In this document: one piece after another, positions 36,331-48,960 of the stretch | Layout of the letters: each line of letters starts with the position of its first letter | Position numbering within the stretch: the stretch's first letter is position 1 | NCBI GenBank assembly: GCA_035610365.1 | Contig: CM069436.1 | Coordinates: 9,910,937 to 9,974,936, forward strand | Direction: 5' to 3' | DNA length: 64,000 nt | Source of the DNA: Aquatica leii | Lineage: Eukaryota > Arthropoda > Insecta > Coleoptera > Lampyridae | Program-made: the position numbers and the translations under genes | Notes under the pieces: generated by a model | What the model saw: the letters and a program-made list of their open reading frames with translations, nothing else | What the model was told of the DNA's origin: nothing | Database searches by the model: none

Positions 36331-36894
36331 CAAGCAGCAAAGTATCTAAGATTCGGCCAATTTTTCGTGCTGCGACCAAAATCACGTAGTTCTACTATTA
36401 AACTCCTTTCAAAGTCTGATACTTTGGTATCGCCTAGGTAATCTATACACACTTATGACACACAATGTGCACTCTGATATCCTGAATACTACTTAAACAA
36501 GATTATGCTTTTACACAAAGCATTGCCACTTATGATTAAAAAAAAGTTATATCAAATGTTATAAGATAAAAAAAATGTTTTTTTTGTACACCTATGGCAA
36601 AAAAGATAAAAATTTGTGGTACTTTCAGTAACAATACATTCAGAATTATCATCCCTTCCTTATCTTGGTTTCGATTGATCCTAATATCTTCAACACGCAT
36701 TTTCCCGACTTCAGATTCTTCTCCTTTAATAGATATATTCTATTATGATCTCCGCTTTATTTATAAAATATTGACTCTGTGGATTCTCCACGTTGCCTAA
36801 ATAATTGAAATACAGAAAAAAACTAATAAAAAAAGTAAGATCTTCATCCATCGTGTTTAAGATAGTGCGGTGTACTAAACGTCAATATTATGAA

Positions 36895-38174
36895 CTACAC
36901 TCAAAAAAAGAAAAAACGGGACATAACCAGTTACTAATATTATAGCTGCGTATACGAGGGTTAACTATATCTATTACAATACAGAGCTTAAACAGTTCAC
37001 GCAAATTTTACTTTGTATGTCAAAGGTTATAAGTTATAATACAATTTCATATTTGTCTTTGCCGTAGAATTAAATCGGCTCACCTAAAATGCAACGCGAA
37101 GAAAAATTTAGGAAATAAAAAAACAAATATATCATAGAATTAGTTTTACTATCAACTTTAACTGAAGAAATTTAAAAAAGAAAACTGATTACACTTTTCT
37201 CTTAAAATAGTGATCAAAGTTTATTTTAGTAAAGCTTAAAATAAAAAATGAAGAAAAAAAGAAAACCAGAAAAAGATGCTTTTAAGATGTTTGCAAAAAA
37301 AAACTAACGTACTCAAATTAAAAACAAAACGTCAAAAAATTTAAAAAAGTGTGTTAAATAAAATAAATCGTTAAAACCTAAAACAAAAAAATGAAAAAGA
37401 GATGAGAGAAAACGTAATCGCCTTTAATTACCATTAAACGATTAAGTAAAATAACGAAGATAATGTAATATCAATGTGACGTATTAAATAAAATTAATCG
37501 TTCAAACTGAAGGTAAGAAATTATGGAATTAAAGAAATAACACCTGATAAATCACAGTTAAAGAAAAACTTGAAATTAAAATTGTAAAAAAATTTAAATA
37601 AAAACATCTAATTTTTGTTTTCAATTAAAAATTGAAATAAAGCTAAAATTTAAGATCAAAAGTGAAGACTTTAAGAAACCAAAAGAAAAATTTCTAATAA
37701 AAAGTAAAAAAAAGAAAAATTTGTTTTATTGTTTTAAAGATTTTGATAAAATATGAAGTTTGATTATTAAAAAAACAAACATTTAAACTTACAGCGAAAA
37801 GTGAAGCAAATAAGAAAACAAAAATAAAGAAAATTTCGTGTACACAAGTTTCGGTTACAGTAGTCACCGACATTTTACATCCCTCTTTTCAATTTGTTAC
37901 TTTTATTTGATTCTTTAACTTTATTCAATGCTAATTTTCATTCCATTTCTTTAACCAAAATCTTCCAATTTAAATAAATTATATTCGTTAATTTAATTAT
38001 GTAATTAAAAAAATTACAACCTTGAACGTACGACAGTTTGAAACAACGCTAATTAAAATTTACCTGAACCGTTTAAAGTCTGTGTTGTAACAAATTAGAT
38101 TAAATCTTGTTTACACCGTTATATATTTCTACTTAGAAGCAAGTAGTGTCCCGTTTTTTTATTTTCTGAGTGTA
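36895..38174. mobile_element. non-autonomous element with inverted ends (about 1.28 kb)
   Basis: The left end tacactcaaaaaaagaaaa, then aacgggaca (36896-36923), is repeated inverted at 38147-38174 (tgtcccgtttttttattttc then tgagtgta). The interior is very A-rich on the plus strand between 37200 and 37860 and has no gene. Similar end sequences occur at 5391 and 53664. Confidence 0.6.
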
Positions 38175-38884
38175 CTTTGTCTACAGCGACTTTCAGCATG
38201 TATTTTTTTAAGGGTGCAACTAAACTATTAAATTTACAAGTTCAAATAATAAGAAAAGTTCCGACACATTTGAACAAATCTAGAATGGATGACAATTGTA
38301 TGATTAAAGTTAAAAGCAGAACGTGAACAATATGGCAATAAAATCGATGTAATAATATTGCAAGTATTTAATAGATAGAACACTAAAATTTTATGTCGCA
38401 ATAAACATATATTGAATGCTACAACTACGTGCTTAGTGAAAACTCGGTTTACGTTAATGGTGAAAAAGTTAAAAGATAGTATCACCTCTATTATTATTCA
38501 TTTAATTTAATGGCTAGCGTGTGGTCACGTATTTTTCTACACCATTCTGCATATTTAACAGGTGTGATTCAGACGTAGTAAACGCTACTGTACACAATTA
38601 CGGATTGGTAATCAAACTCAGCAATTACATTACTATTCAATTGAATGTAATCCATAGACAATTCAATTAACAATCGTACTTGAAATATCTATTACTTCTT
38701 TTCAGTATCAAAGTATAATTTTTTTCTAAAAAGTTCTAGTTCTCATAGATTTTGTTAAAAATTAATTCTAAATCTTTAACTTTTAAATTAAAAAAAGTTT
38801 GAGTACTACATCTACATGTTTCCTGTACAACGTCTAGTATCGAACGGATCCCAAATGTGAAATGAATCTATTGGCTACTATTTT

Positions 38885-39305
38885 TGAATTAACATAATTT
38901 TTACTTATACTAGAAATATGTATACTTTTTAAATTAACCGAACTAATTAAATCTAATAATATTTAAGAAAAACACTTATACTAATTTATATCACTTACAC
39001 GAAGATAAGATAAAGTCCGCGGATAGCTTCACACACTTGTTTACACTAAAGTCACGTACAAGATTATTCTTCGTATATTTATCTACACACACGCGCTAAC
39101 GACTTATTTATTTAGACTTGAATAATCTTCTTAACACTGCTGTCTTCGCATTACGGCAATAACTGACCTACGATTTGTTTGTTCAGTATTTATACATTGT
39201 GACAAAACGTTCCCGTATGTTCTGCGTCCTTCGGTGAACGTTCTAGAAAACCTCGCGAAGGCTCTCGAAGTTGCGAATAACTTCTCGAACGTTTCAATAA
39301 AAAAG
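38885..39305 (-). repeat. solo LTR of the gypsy family
   Basis: Read on the minus strand it begins attgaaacgttcgagaagtt, has a TATA-like tataaatac, and ends gtttaatt-like U5 with tacatatttctagtataagt. The blocks agree with 13857-14238 and 16985-17130. No internal gypsy sequence adjoins, so this is a solo LTR. Confidence 0.75.
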
Positions 39306-39619
39306 ACATTTATCCAACACTATGGTACAGATCGACATAGAAAATGGACGAAAGGAAAATACAATAACAGGTGTTCAGAAACGCAATCTTAATTAAACAC
39401 GCTGAGACGGAAGAGCACAGTCAATTTAAGCATCGTTATGGTTATTGAAGAATCGTTTGGAAAACAGTAAAAAAAATTAAACAAAACTAAGAATTTTCAC
39501 AAAACAGCTGAAAAATGACCACCCTTTCCCTTTTTGTCAGTCGGGAGCGCACTGACTAGACATTGCGGCAAGATCGGAATACGTACGTTTTTTATTAAAT
39601 AATTCTTTCTAAGTGTATA

Positions 39620-40060
39620 ATGTCCCGGCGAAATGCTGCTGTGCCAGAAGATAAAATTCCGAAACTCCTAAATAACACTCTAGAAGATCAGCCCGATGCA
39701 TAGAGGTTGCAACGTAAATGTTAGTTCTTCTTCGGAAGAAAGTTTGAGTAACGCCCGTAGCGAAGATGGCCGAGATGCCTTTTGCACTATATTTATATTA
39801 TATACCTGTGCAGGAATAAATGCGCACAACCTGTACAAATATGTGACCGGTAAAAATCCTACCGGAAGATCATTTATTCTGGAAATGGTCGAAGAGTTCC
39901 AAACTCGACAAAAAAGCTGAATTTCAAGACCAATAAAAAGTGCTGCACGCAAGAAATGCCAAATTATGAATTGCAAGTGCTGTGCCAAAACCAAAAAAAT
40001 GTGCATTTGCATTTCTTGAGAAACTAAATAAACACAAAGTGACTGTTTTATGTATTGCTT
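39620..40060 (+). pseudogene. piggyBac-like transposase, internally deleted
   Basis: Starts MSRRNAAVPEDKIPKLLNNT, an N-terminal acidic start usual in piggyBac-like proteins, and stops at about 39700. After SSSEESLSNARSEDGRDAF the C-terminal part follows directly: FILYTCAGINAHNLYKYVTG then FILEMVEEFQ, the last helices of the catalytic domain. A cysteine-rich end follows (CKCCAKTKKMCICIS), the PHD-like finger that ends these transposases. The whole catalytic core is gone, so this is a deletion derivative with frameshifts. Confidence 0.72.
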
Positions 40061-40187
40061 AGTTTTAGTCAACCTTCCGTCGAGCGCGGCTGATCTCATA
40101 CGAGGCTGATGAAAATCATTTTCCTGGGCCTCTTTTTCCCCTTCCATCACCGGAACTCCATTCCGCCAATAGCTTATATTTTATATA

Positions 40188-41647
40188 CGGGGTGTCCCAC
40201 GAGGTACTGTATATACTGAAATGGTATGTTCCTTAAGTCAATTTAAGTAGAAAACGTCCTATAAACATAGGTCCAATTCGCCATAGTTACACAGATACAA
40301 GCGTTCAAAGTTTATAAATGCTCACACATTTTTGAAAATTAATTATTCTTAGTCAACTGGGAAACAAAAGCCGAACAATATGTCATTTATTGCTTTCTTT
40401 TCTACTAATGTCATAGTCGATTTTATTAAATGAAGTGTAACTTAAATGCAAAATGCCTTCTCATTTTTCTAACGAAGAGTATGATGATATCATTTACATT
40501 TATGGATTTTGTGATGGAAATGCGACATCTGCCGTTAGGGAATATGAACGAAGATTTCCCAACAGGAGGGTGCCAAATCACCAAACCTTTTCTTCTGTGT
40601 TTCAACATGTACGGAACATTCTACAGATGGTTGATCGGAGTCCAGGGTTGAGTACTAGAAGAATTTCTTCCCGAACGGGACTCCCCCGTATGTCAGTATG
40701 GCGAACATTACATGATGGGCTTTTGTATCCCTATCACATACAACAGGTTCAGCATCTGGAACCTGGAGATTTTGCTACCCGGTTGAATTTCTGCCACTGG
40801 CTACAGGTAAATCCACAATTAGTTCGATTCATTTTATTTAGCGACGAGGCGCAATTTACTAGAGATGGAGTGAACAATACACGTAATTCTCATTTGTGGT
40901 CATATCAAAATCCACATGGCACAACAGAAACTAACTTTCAGCGCAGATTTTCTGTTAACGTATGGTGTGGCATGATTGACGATCAACTTATTGGACCTTT
41001 TTTCTTTGTGGAACGTCTGACAGGAGAAGAATATGCTAACTTTTTGCGGAATGAATTGCTACCGCTTTTGGAAGAAGTACCTTTACTAACAAGACAACAA
41101 ATGTTTCTGCAACATGGAGCTCCTCCACATTTTAGTCGGCATGTGAACGAATATCTAAATGTTGCTTACCCCAATAGGTGAATTGGGCGTGGAGGCCCGC
41201 ATGCTTGGCCACCGAGATCGCCCGATCTCACACCTTTGGACTTCTATCTGTGGGGTCATGTGAAAAGTTTAGTATACGAGGCAAAAGTTAATACCAGAGC
41301 TGAACTAATACAGCGTATCCTGGATGTGAGTCAACAAACAGGGAACAACCAGCAGGTGCTTCGAGCGGCTTCTCGGTCCATTTTAGATCGCAGCCGTCGT
41401 TGTATTAATGCCGAAGGAGGTCATTTTGAGCATTTGATGTGATTTTTTTTTGTTTGTATGTTTGTTTTGTAGTTCGATTTTCTGCTTTCAATAATAATAA
41501 TTTTCAAAAAATGTGTGAGCATTTATAAACTTTGAACACTTGTATCTGTATAACTATGGCGAATTGGACCTATGTTTATAGGACGTTTTCTACTTAAATT
41601 GACCTAAGGAACATACCATTTCAGTATGTCCCTCGTGGGACACCCTG
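40188..41647 (+). mobile_element. second DD41D Tc1/mariner copy, inactive
   Basis: It has the same inverted repeats as 30583-32134 (ggggtgtcccacgaggtact ... gggacaccctg) and TA on both sides (40186-40187, 41648-41649). It is 92 bp shorter than the other copy. Confidence 0.9.
40453..41442 (+). pseudogene. DD41D transposase, broken copy
   Basis: Compared with the intact gene at 30804-31868, this copy lost about 24 codons after FSSVFQHVR, lost the single codon for the second catalytic Asp (LQHGAPPHF instead of LQHDGAPPHF), and has Trp changed to a TGA stop at 41179-41181 in PNR-W-IG. Reading continues after that stop from 41182 to 41442 and ends HFEHLM. The protein is otherwise very close to the intact copy. 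Loss of the Asp should abolish catalysis even without the stop. Confidence 0.92.
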
Positions 41648-41869
41648 TATTTTAAAACGGGTTATACATTTATTCAGATTGAATCACCTGTTTCGCCTAT
41701 TTATATAAATATTTTATTATTAACGTGTTATAGCGGTATATAAATTTATAAACATTAAAATACATTTTTTAGCATAATTTGTATTTGACATGTCACGAGC
41801 TTGTACGCCGAAAATCCAGACGACATCGATGGAATAAGCAATTTATTGCAAAATCATGAAGTACCTTCT

Positions 41870-42790
41870 TAACAACGGAGATATTGGTGAGGAAAGAAAA
41901 GAGAATGAAGTAGAGGTTGCGGAAGATGATTCTTCTATGGAGCAGGATGCTGAATCTTCAAGTTAAGACGACTCATCTTCAAATAAAGATTTTGTTTAAA
42001 CGTGAGAAGAAGACCAGATGAACCAAAGAGGCAAAACGTCGTACGCCAAATCACCTTCCTGGAGTGAAAGGAGATGCGCGCAACGCTCGCTGTAACTGAG
42101 ATTTTTTTTACCGATGATATTCTCCAAACTATAGTCATGTGTACCAATCAATATATCGATACAAAAACGAAAATTTTTTGCAGAGAGAGGGAGAGATAAG
42201 ACATACGACTATGGATGAGTTAAAAGTTTTCATTGGCTTATTGTGCTTGGCCGGTGTTCAGAAATCGAACCGGCAATGCCTTGAAAAACTGTAGGGACAG
42301 GAATTCGTATTAAATTGAAAAATATGATTTTGTGATGACTATCCGACGTTTCAAAATTATTCTACGCTGTTTACGTGTTGATAATAAAACTACCAAGAAT
42401 GAAAGAAAAGCATTAGATCGTCTTGCACCGGTCAGTTATGTTTTTGAAATACTACTACAGCTCGTATTCCCCTGATGAAAATGCCACCATCGACTAGATG
42501 CTTTTCGGTTGTAGAAGTAGGTCCTCTCTTTGCCAAATATAACATCGAAATAAAATAAATATGGCGCTCGTTAGTGCCAAAATGACATATAGTTTCAACA
42601 TGGAAATATATGCAACGAAAACGACTTTTCAGTGTAAGCAATAAACCTTCTGAACTTGTAAAAAGAATGGCAAAACCGTTATTTGGATCTGGTCGCAACA
42701 TTACAGCTGATAAGTGGTTTACATAAAATCTTAGGTTTTCTTGGTTACGATTATAACGACTTACACCGCGTCGTAGTTGAAAACCGAGAC
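41870..42790 (+). pseudogene. piggyBac-like transposase, N-terminal and central part, decayed
   Basis: An acidic Ser-rich start (about 41905-41990) leads to HLPGVKGDARNA and FFTDDILQTIVMCTNQYI, the region before the catalytic domain. The domain follows: TMDELKVFIGLLCLAGVQKS and YDFVMTIRRFKIILRCLRVD, then RKALDRLAPV, KPSELVKRMAKPLFGSGRNI and TADKWFT. These are the standard blocks of a piggyBac-like transposase up to the second catalytic region. Stops and frameshifts are frequent, and the C-terminus is not found. It is a different copy from the remnant at 39620, with the DD41D element between them. Confidence 0.78.
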
Positions 42791-43879
42791 TTTTTTAAGC
42801 TTAGCAAAACATTGCAGCTTGCATCTTCGGAGTAGTGAATGTCACTGAAGAAAAAAGTGTAAGCGACGGTATTTATATTATTAGCGAACTGACTTTCATA
42901 TTCTGAAAAAACATAAAATATTGGGTATTCTAGTGTTAAAATAAATTTTCAAAACTCTTCACGATAAAGTTATTTCACAAAAGACAAGAAGCTGGTACAT
43001 TGCATTTATTTAAAAAAACAGCGAACACTGAAATTTAACGGCAAAGAAAAATTGAAAATATATAAATACATATCAAGGTATTTAGAGTAAATAGATAAAC
43101 CTAAATAGAGACTAACGAAGAATGCCAACACATTAGCAATATTTAAAACTGTTGCAGTCTAAGAATTGAGCAAAACTGTTTAGAGGAATATAGAACGACG
43201 CCAGAGAAAACTTTTAAAAGTTCTATTACGAAACGAATAATATTTTCGAACAAAATGAAATAAGTTTCGACGCGGAAAATTTAATCTGTGACCAGAATTT
43301 GTAATTAAACAAATAATGAATAAACAAGAGACTTAATTTACAAAAAATATATGATTCAAGTACAAGATAAAAAAGCGTATTCAGCAAAATCGTATTTGGG
43401 GCATCGATTGGTAGATATTAACCTCAACTGAAACATTCGCGGTGCTTCTTATACACTCAAACCGACTCCACGAAGACGAGGAATGTTGTCAGTAAAGACA
43501 AAACGTGGCAGTTGTATATGTACATAGCACATAATTTATTATAAATTGTCTTCGTTTTTTACCGAGCGCAATGAATTTTATTACTTCCTGCCAGACGCTT
43601 AAAACGACAGTTAATTATCTGAACTATTTAAATTTTTTGACCTAAAAAACTACTACTACCTCCGCAAACTATTATTGTTTTTGTATTCTATTCTACAACT
43701 GTGATCAAATTCCTTGGCAATATGTACAACTTAAGCCGATTCATAAAGTTGTGTTAAATATAAATATAAATTCGTTAGTGCTAGTCTTAAAACAAAATAA
43801 AACAAGGTGCAATAAAGAACTCAGACAGAATATGTACAAAAAAAAGCACATTCATAATTCTTCTTTAAAAAAAACGTAC
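42791..43879. other. noncoding stretch
   Basis: No gene recognised; AT-rich. It is part of the inferred milton intron immediately downstream (minus strand) of the first exon. Confidence 0.4.
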
Positions 43880-43979
43880 CATCGTTCCAGTTGGAAAGCA
43901 GTTCTTTTTGTTTTTCCCAATCCTTAATGTTGACCGAGCGACCACTGCGAACTCTGGGCCGCCCTTTAAGAAAATTCAT
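43880..43979 (-). CDS. milt: candidate first coding exon of milton
   Basis: On the minus strand caaaATG (a good insect start context) opens 33 codons beginning MNFLKGRPRVRSGRSVNIKD and ending ELLSNWND. Then comes G and a strong donor, g|gtacgt. It ends in phase 1, and the milton exon at 4867 begins with AG needed to complete that codon, giving ...NWND-E-VCSGE... across the junction. That continuity and the basic, start-like composition are the grounds for the call. I do not remember this N-terminus from other species, so it could also be a first exon of another isoform or gene. No other compatible exon lies between. Confidence 0.55.
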
Positions 43980-46900
43980 TTTGAAGGTATGTTAATACAT
44001 CACTCAACATCAGACGTAAAACATCCCGACAGTTTCTAAAGTTGATTAATAAATATTGCGGCATTTGTAAATAGCACTTTACACATTAAAATTTCAAAGA
44101 CTGAATGAAATTCTAATGTTGGTTGGTTGGTTCGCGAGTAAGAATAACTACAAAAAGTCTTTAAGACCAATTTTGGCAGCAGTCCAAAAAGGTGGTCCAC
44201 CTTTTCCAATCACTTGCCCATACGGTCACGCATTTATTGTCGAATATCTATAATTAAAACATTCGGTTCATGTGATTTTTTAACGCGTGTTGCGTCAATA
44301 CCGAACAAACACATGTTATGTAATTAGAAACAAAAAACTTTCGACTACTACAGTATTAATGTTTACCTACAATTGTTCGCTGCAGTATAAAATTAAATTT
44401 TTAACAAATTCATTGATGCATCACTGCAAACTCACTTTCACGTTATTCAAGGCTGAACAAATAGAATAAGAAATCATTTTCCAAATACTTTTTCTTTCAG
44501 TTTTAGAATAATTCATTGCCAGGAATTAATCAGTCAAGTAATTGTGCCAGCTTCAAATTTGTGAATCTAAATTTAATTATTCAGTAAAAAAAAAGAATAT
44601 TAACGCCCAATAACAAAAAAATAAATGAGCCCCGTTAAAAAATTGTGATATTCGATTTTTCAGGGTACTGCGCTGAAAGAATCTAAATTTAGAGGTATTT
44701 TATAACTACTACTTTCCCTGAAGACATCGAAGCTTTAGGAAGAGTAAAAGTAAAACAAAAACAAACTTAAAGCAATCATCAATATCTTTAATCTATTTAT
44801 TATCTTAGCTGTAGTACTCGACACCACTTTAGAAAATTACGTCACTGGTGCAGATTACGAACAACAGATCTAAGTTTGCGTTTCCTCTTTGTTTACTTAT
44901 TTTATTAAATTAAAAATTAAATAAGGATTAGCACAAGCAGCATTGGTTTTTTTCTAGACATGCATTAATGATCTCCCGGTATTACCAACTCGTATTTACA
45001 CAAAAAAAACATTTACAAATAATTGTATATGTAGAGTTATTTTTTGACAAAAACTCACCATATATTTCTCAGAAAACAAGATGACATTCAAATGTCTCAG
45101 AAACAATTATCCATTCTGAGAAATGAAAATCATTCAAACCACACCCTCGTAATCGTGATACTTTTGAGTTTATTATTTTATAATCCTAAATAACCCCCTT
45201 ACTAACGTTAAAAGTTAAAACGTATTCGTTGCAAAGTGCGAACGGAATAAAGTGTGAAGAATGCTTGAGACTAAGTTTGAGCAGCTTTGAATATCGGTAA
45301 GGGCAAAAGAATTATGAATTTGCTTTTACATTTAAATTTATGAGATGTAATATGTAATAGAAATGCGATAAAAAAGCTTTAACTCTATCAAGATAACATA
45401 ACCTTCATAGAAAGCAATCTCGAGAACCACTTGTAGATAATTTAAAAAAATAAAGATTAAGTTTAAAAAAAAAACAGAACTAAATGTCATTTAAACGTAG
45501 GAGCAACAAAAGCGCCACCAAAACAAAGAACAGGAGAAGCTGGACGCATTTGTAAAAGTTATGCCTATTTGAAATCAATCAAAAATTTTCAAGAATTTTT
45601 TGCCGTTTTAATAACTAATAAAATTCATTAAAATAACTATACTAAAGTAGATGTACTAAAATATTGCTCTTTCTAGAACGTCCGATTTTTTCTTTTACTT
45701 GTGGTGACCAAACTTTTGAAAGAATGCATTTGAAACTAAAATAAAAGAATATTGCTTTACAAAAAGGTTAACTGGAAGATTTGGTAAAACTTTGATTTTT
45801 ACAAAAATTTCAATGTTACGAAAAAGTCAAATTTTTGAGGTGATTTTGGTTCAAGTCGATGATGTCCACAGTTTTTCCATTTCAAGGCCATAAAACGTTA
45901 CTTCTGCAATTGTAGCCATCTTCAGAACGTCGGGATGGAGTCTATGAGTTATCCCTTGTTCTCTAGATACCGCATGCGCGCTCTCCTTGACAATTGTAAC
46001 TCGGATATCATCTTTTTTTGTAATATATATTTGTAGACATTTCGGCCACAAAGCTCAAAAATCTTCAGAAAAGTAATGTTACCTTGGTTAAAAATACCAG
46101 AAAATGTCTATGCTGTAATTTTAACAGGAAGTGGACCCAGCGGAACGTAACCTTTTAGTAGTCGCGGCCCCCTTACATTTCGAATATATTTGTCTGGGAA
46201 CTACAGGAAGGTTCTAACACTTTCGTGGCTTGTTAGAAAGCGACCAACGCCCCGCAGTTAAGAATCGCTGGCCTAGAAGACTCTTCTCCACATGAGTTGG
46301 TTATAACTTTCGCGCAACCGAGTTTACACTCGCTTTTGCACGTATTCTACTTTATTTTATGCTTTGAGAATTGCACTAATAGTTTTGGAATCGCGGCCAC
46401 TTGATCACCAAACCTCATTTTCTTTTGAGAGGCAATGAAAATATTCCCGTAGGTCCTTGCAGTTATCGGATTAAAAGATTGCTTTCTGCTGTTTGGTCTT
46501 GATTTGCGTAATTTTATCGATGCTCTGTTTTCAGATGTACCTTAGTGATGATCTCCGGTCATAATAAAAATAGTTAAAAACTAGACAGACAAATGTCAAA
46601 CGATCATTAAATCTTGAGCGACACAAAAGGTTACCTAGATAGAAAAAGTTACCAGGTACCATTCTCTAAACGCTTAAAATAACTTTTGATCGTGTGCTCC
46701 CATTATGTATTATGTAATTTCTAAGAAAATATTCTTAAGATAACACATCTAGAAAATGCAAATTAAAAAAATCGATATTTCGGCCAATACTAAGTAAGCC
46801 TAACCCTTTAAACATTGGCTAAAAAACCTAACCGCCACGTAGAATATCAGATTTAGACTCAATCATCTACTATCGGAGTAAAAAGTTCTGGCCCCTGAGT

Positions 46901-47519
46901 TTGAGGTCTTATATTTCAAAAAGTAATTGATATAATTTTAGGCATTAGGAATAGATAAAGGATTTAATTTTATATGGCTTATTAAAGTTTTAAAGCTCCA
47001 AGCTTTATAGTATGTTTGTTTTATGCAGATATTTAAAAAAGAAGCACAATTTATAGTACAACTACAATTTTTTTCTCGTAAAGCATTTGCTCAAATTTAA
47101 TAAAATTTGGAATATATATACCTGCATCTTTTATCTCTATTCCTAAATTTTTGAAATCACATATTTTAATTATTTTTTAGAATATTAAATATAACAGCAA
47201 AGTATAATAACATCGTTATTATAACAAATATTTTTGAAGTAATTAAACATATCAATCAAATACTACGGTAGATTATTATTTTTCAATTAAGTTTTCATTA
47301 ATTTTTAAGCCTTTTAAAATATTGAGGCGCAACAGGCTTGATATTTAGCTGGCTGCAAAGAGGAGATGTAACGTAATATTCATGTCCTCATGTAATGTGA
47401 AGCGGCAACCGCAAACCAAGATAATAAAAATCTTATTCCGTTTATTAATTTGAAATTAATATTTTTTCAATATACTAATAACAATAATATTTATTGTCTT
47501 TATCTGTCTAAGATGTAAC
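43980..47519. other. noncoding stretch
   Basis: No gene recognised. At 46234-46272 (minus strand) the sequence cagcgattcttaactgcggg followed by gcgttggtcgc resembles the terminal repeat of a hAT MITE, but the partner end was not found. The minus-strand frame at 45851-46051 has no motif I can name. Confidence 0.35.
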
Positions 47520-48114
47520 GGTACGAAGCTTCACCAGCTGACCCGGGACAATTCTGTTTACCTTGGCAGCTTTACCAGCTCAAGCTGTAGTGTCGTGGCA
47601 AGAGCCAACACTGGGATAACGATGCCTGCCGCTGCTCTGCTGATTTTGATCAGCAAGCACGGCAGCCAACCTAAACCTCTAGCTGCTGGGGACATGTCTC
47701 ACGAGCAAGCAGTTCTGGCGGGTCTTGGCTTAATTGTCTGGACCAAAGGGAGACAACCTCATCAAAAACCTAAATCTAAGGTGGAGAGGACCAGGCCGAT
47801 AGATGCGTGACTGGATAGAAGACCAGTCGTCACTGGTTCCAACCTCGGGGCACCAGGCGAACCCCGTTGTATATAGCCTTCCGCGCGTATCGGGGCACTG
47901 CGCACTACGACATTCTTTTCCTCCGTACTCGTGGGAATATATATGAAACCATCGACTGAAAATTTAAAAAAAGACGGGGACTCTGAGCAGAACCCAAAAA
48001 TAACAGCTGACGCTGAGCGCAAACCCGAAAAGACCCAAAAAGCTTTCGGGGGCGGCAAGGCGAAAGCTTAAAAAACAAACAGAATCGGGAGCGCAAGCAA
48101 CCGGTTCCACTTCA

Positions 48115-48960
48115 ATGGCTGGGTCGCAACAGCGAAACCCAGCTATACAAGAAGCAAAGACGGACACGTCAGGAACGCAACAGCGACACCAGACGGCACA
48201 CGCAACGATACTAACTGCCGGAACAGGGGCGAAAAAACGCAACCTTTCTAGCAGTAGCACACCGCTGTTACAAAAACGACCGGTAAAGCGTAGTCGAGGG
48301 GTCGAAGGAACCCAAAAAAAAACATTCAGGGACACTCTGACGGGAATTGCTCTTGCAATTATACCAAAAGGGTTCCCTAAAAACACCATCAGTCCTGAAG
48401 AATCCGAGGTCATAAAAACCTCGATACTTTGATGGATTGACGAATTGGAGAAGGGACAAGCTTCTCCGCGTTTTCAGGAATGTACCCATAAAAGGGGATT
48501 TCTGAAAATAACGTGCGCAGACGAAGCAACCAGAGAGTGGCTAGTCGGCACGTCAAATATTAAGAAACCACTGGGGGAGGATAAGGAACTAGAGATTACC
48601 AATCTCAAAGACCTTCCTGCACCCAAGAACGTTATCACTTGGGTACCAGGAACAGCACTGGAACCGGCCACCCTATTGAAAAGAATATAGGTACAGAACA
48701 ACATCAGTACCAAAACGTGGCGGGTGGTTAACTCTAAACCAGATCCTAAAGGAACCCAATACGTCCTGTTTATGGACCAGGGGTCCTGGGAGAAGGCGAA
48801 AGCGTCAACCAACCAATTGCACCTTGAATTTTCAAGGATCACTCTCCGGACGCTGGCCGACTCCAAAAAGGACAGCAAAGAACCGGATGCTACAAGGGAT
48901 GTCCACGAGGCAATGGATAAAAATCCAGAGCCAGAAAGAACTTGCGGACGGCAAATCTAA
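48115..48960 (+). pseudogene. LINE ORF1 (DUF4780-like gag analogue), one TGA stop
   Basis: Frame 48115-48960 is open except for TGA at 48430-48432 (after KTSIL, where Trp fits: WIDELEKG) and a stop at 48688-48690. The domain from about 48320 reads GIALAIIPKGFPKNTISPEE, then TCADEATREWL and VITWVPG, then TWRVVNSKPDPKGTQYVLFM and DQGSW. This matches the DUF4780 pattern found in ORF1 of insect non-LTR elements, probably an RNA-binding module. The original start is probably at 47943 (MKPSTENLKKDGDSEQNP) in another frame, with a frameshift near 48070. The last codon overlaps the ORF2 start as TAATG. Confidence 0.75.

Larger units (their letters stand above)
4868..43879 (-). other. milt: inferred first intron of milton (about 39 kb, transposon-filled)
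   Basis: If the exons at 43979..43880 and 4867..4763 are consecutive, the interval is a 39-kb intron with gt (43879-43878) and ag (4869-4868) borders. It contains the Penelope, gypsy, foldback, hAT, DD41D and piggyBac copies listed separately. Inference from splice phase and product; transcripts would decide. Confidence 0.5.

Noticed and set aside
39680-40150. Minus-strand 156-codon open frame
   Set aside because: Antisense to the piggyBac remnant; no domain seen.
45851-46051. Minus-strand frame containing HPDVLKMATIAEV
   Set aside because: Vaguely like the tail of a retroelement, but too short and without any domain to name.
47762-48489. Minus-strand open frames up to 149 codons, Cys/Phe-rich
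   Set aside because: Antisense shadows of LINE ORF1 in GC-richer DNA.
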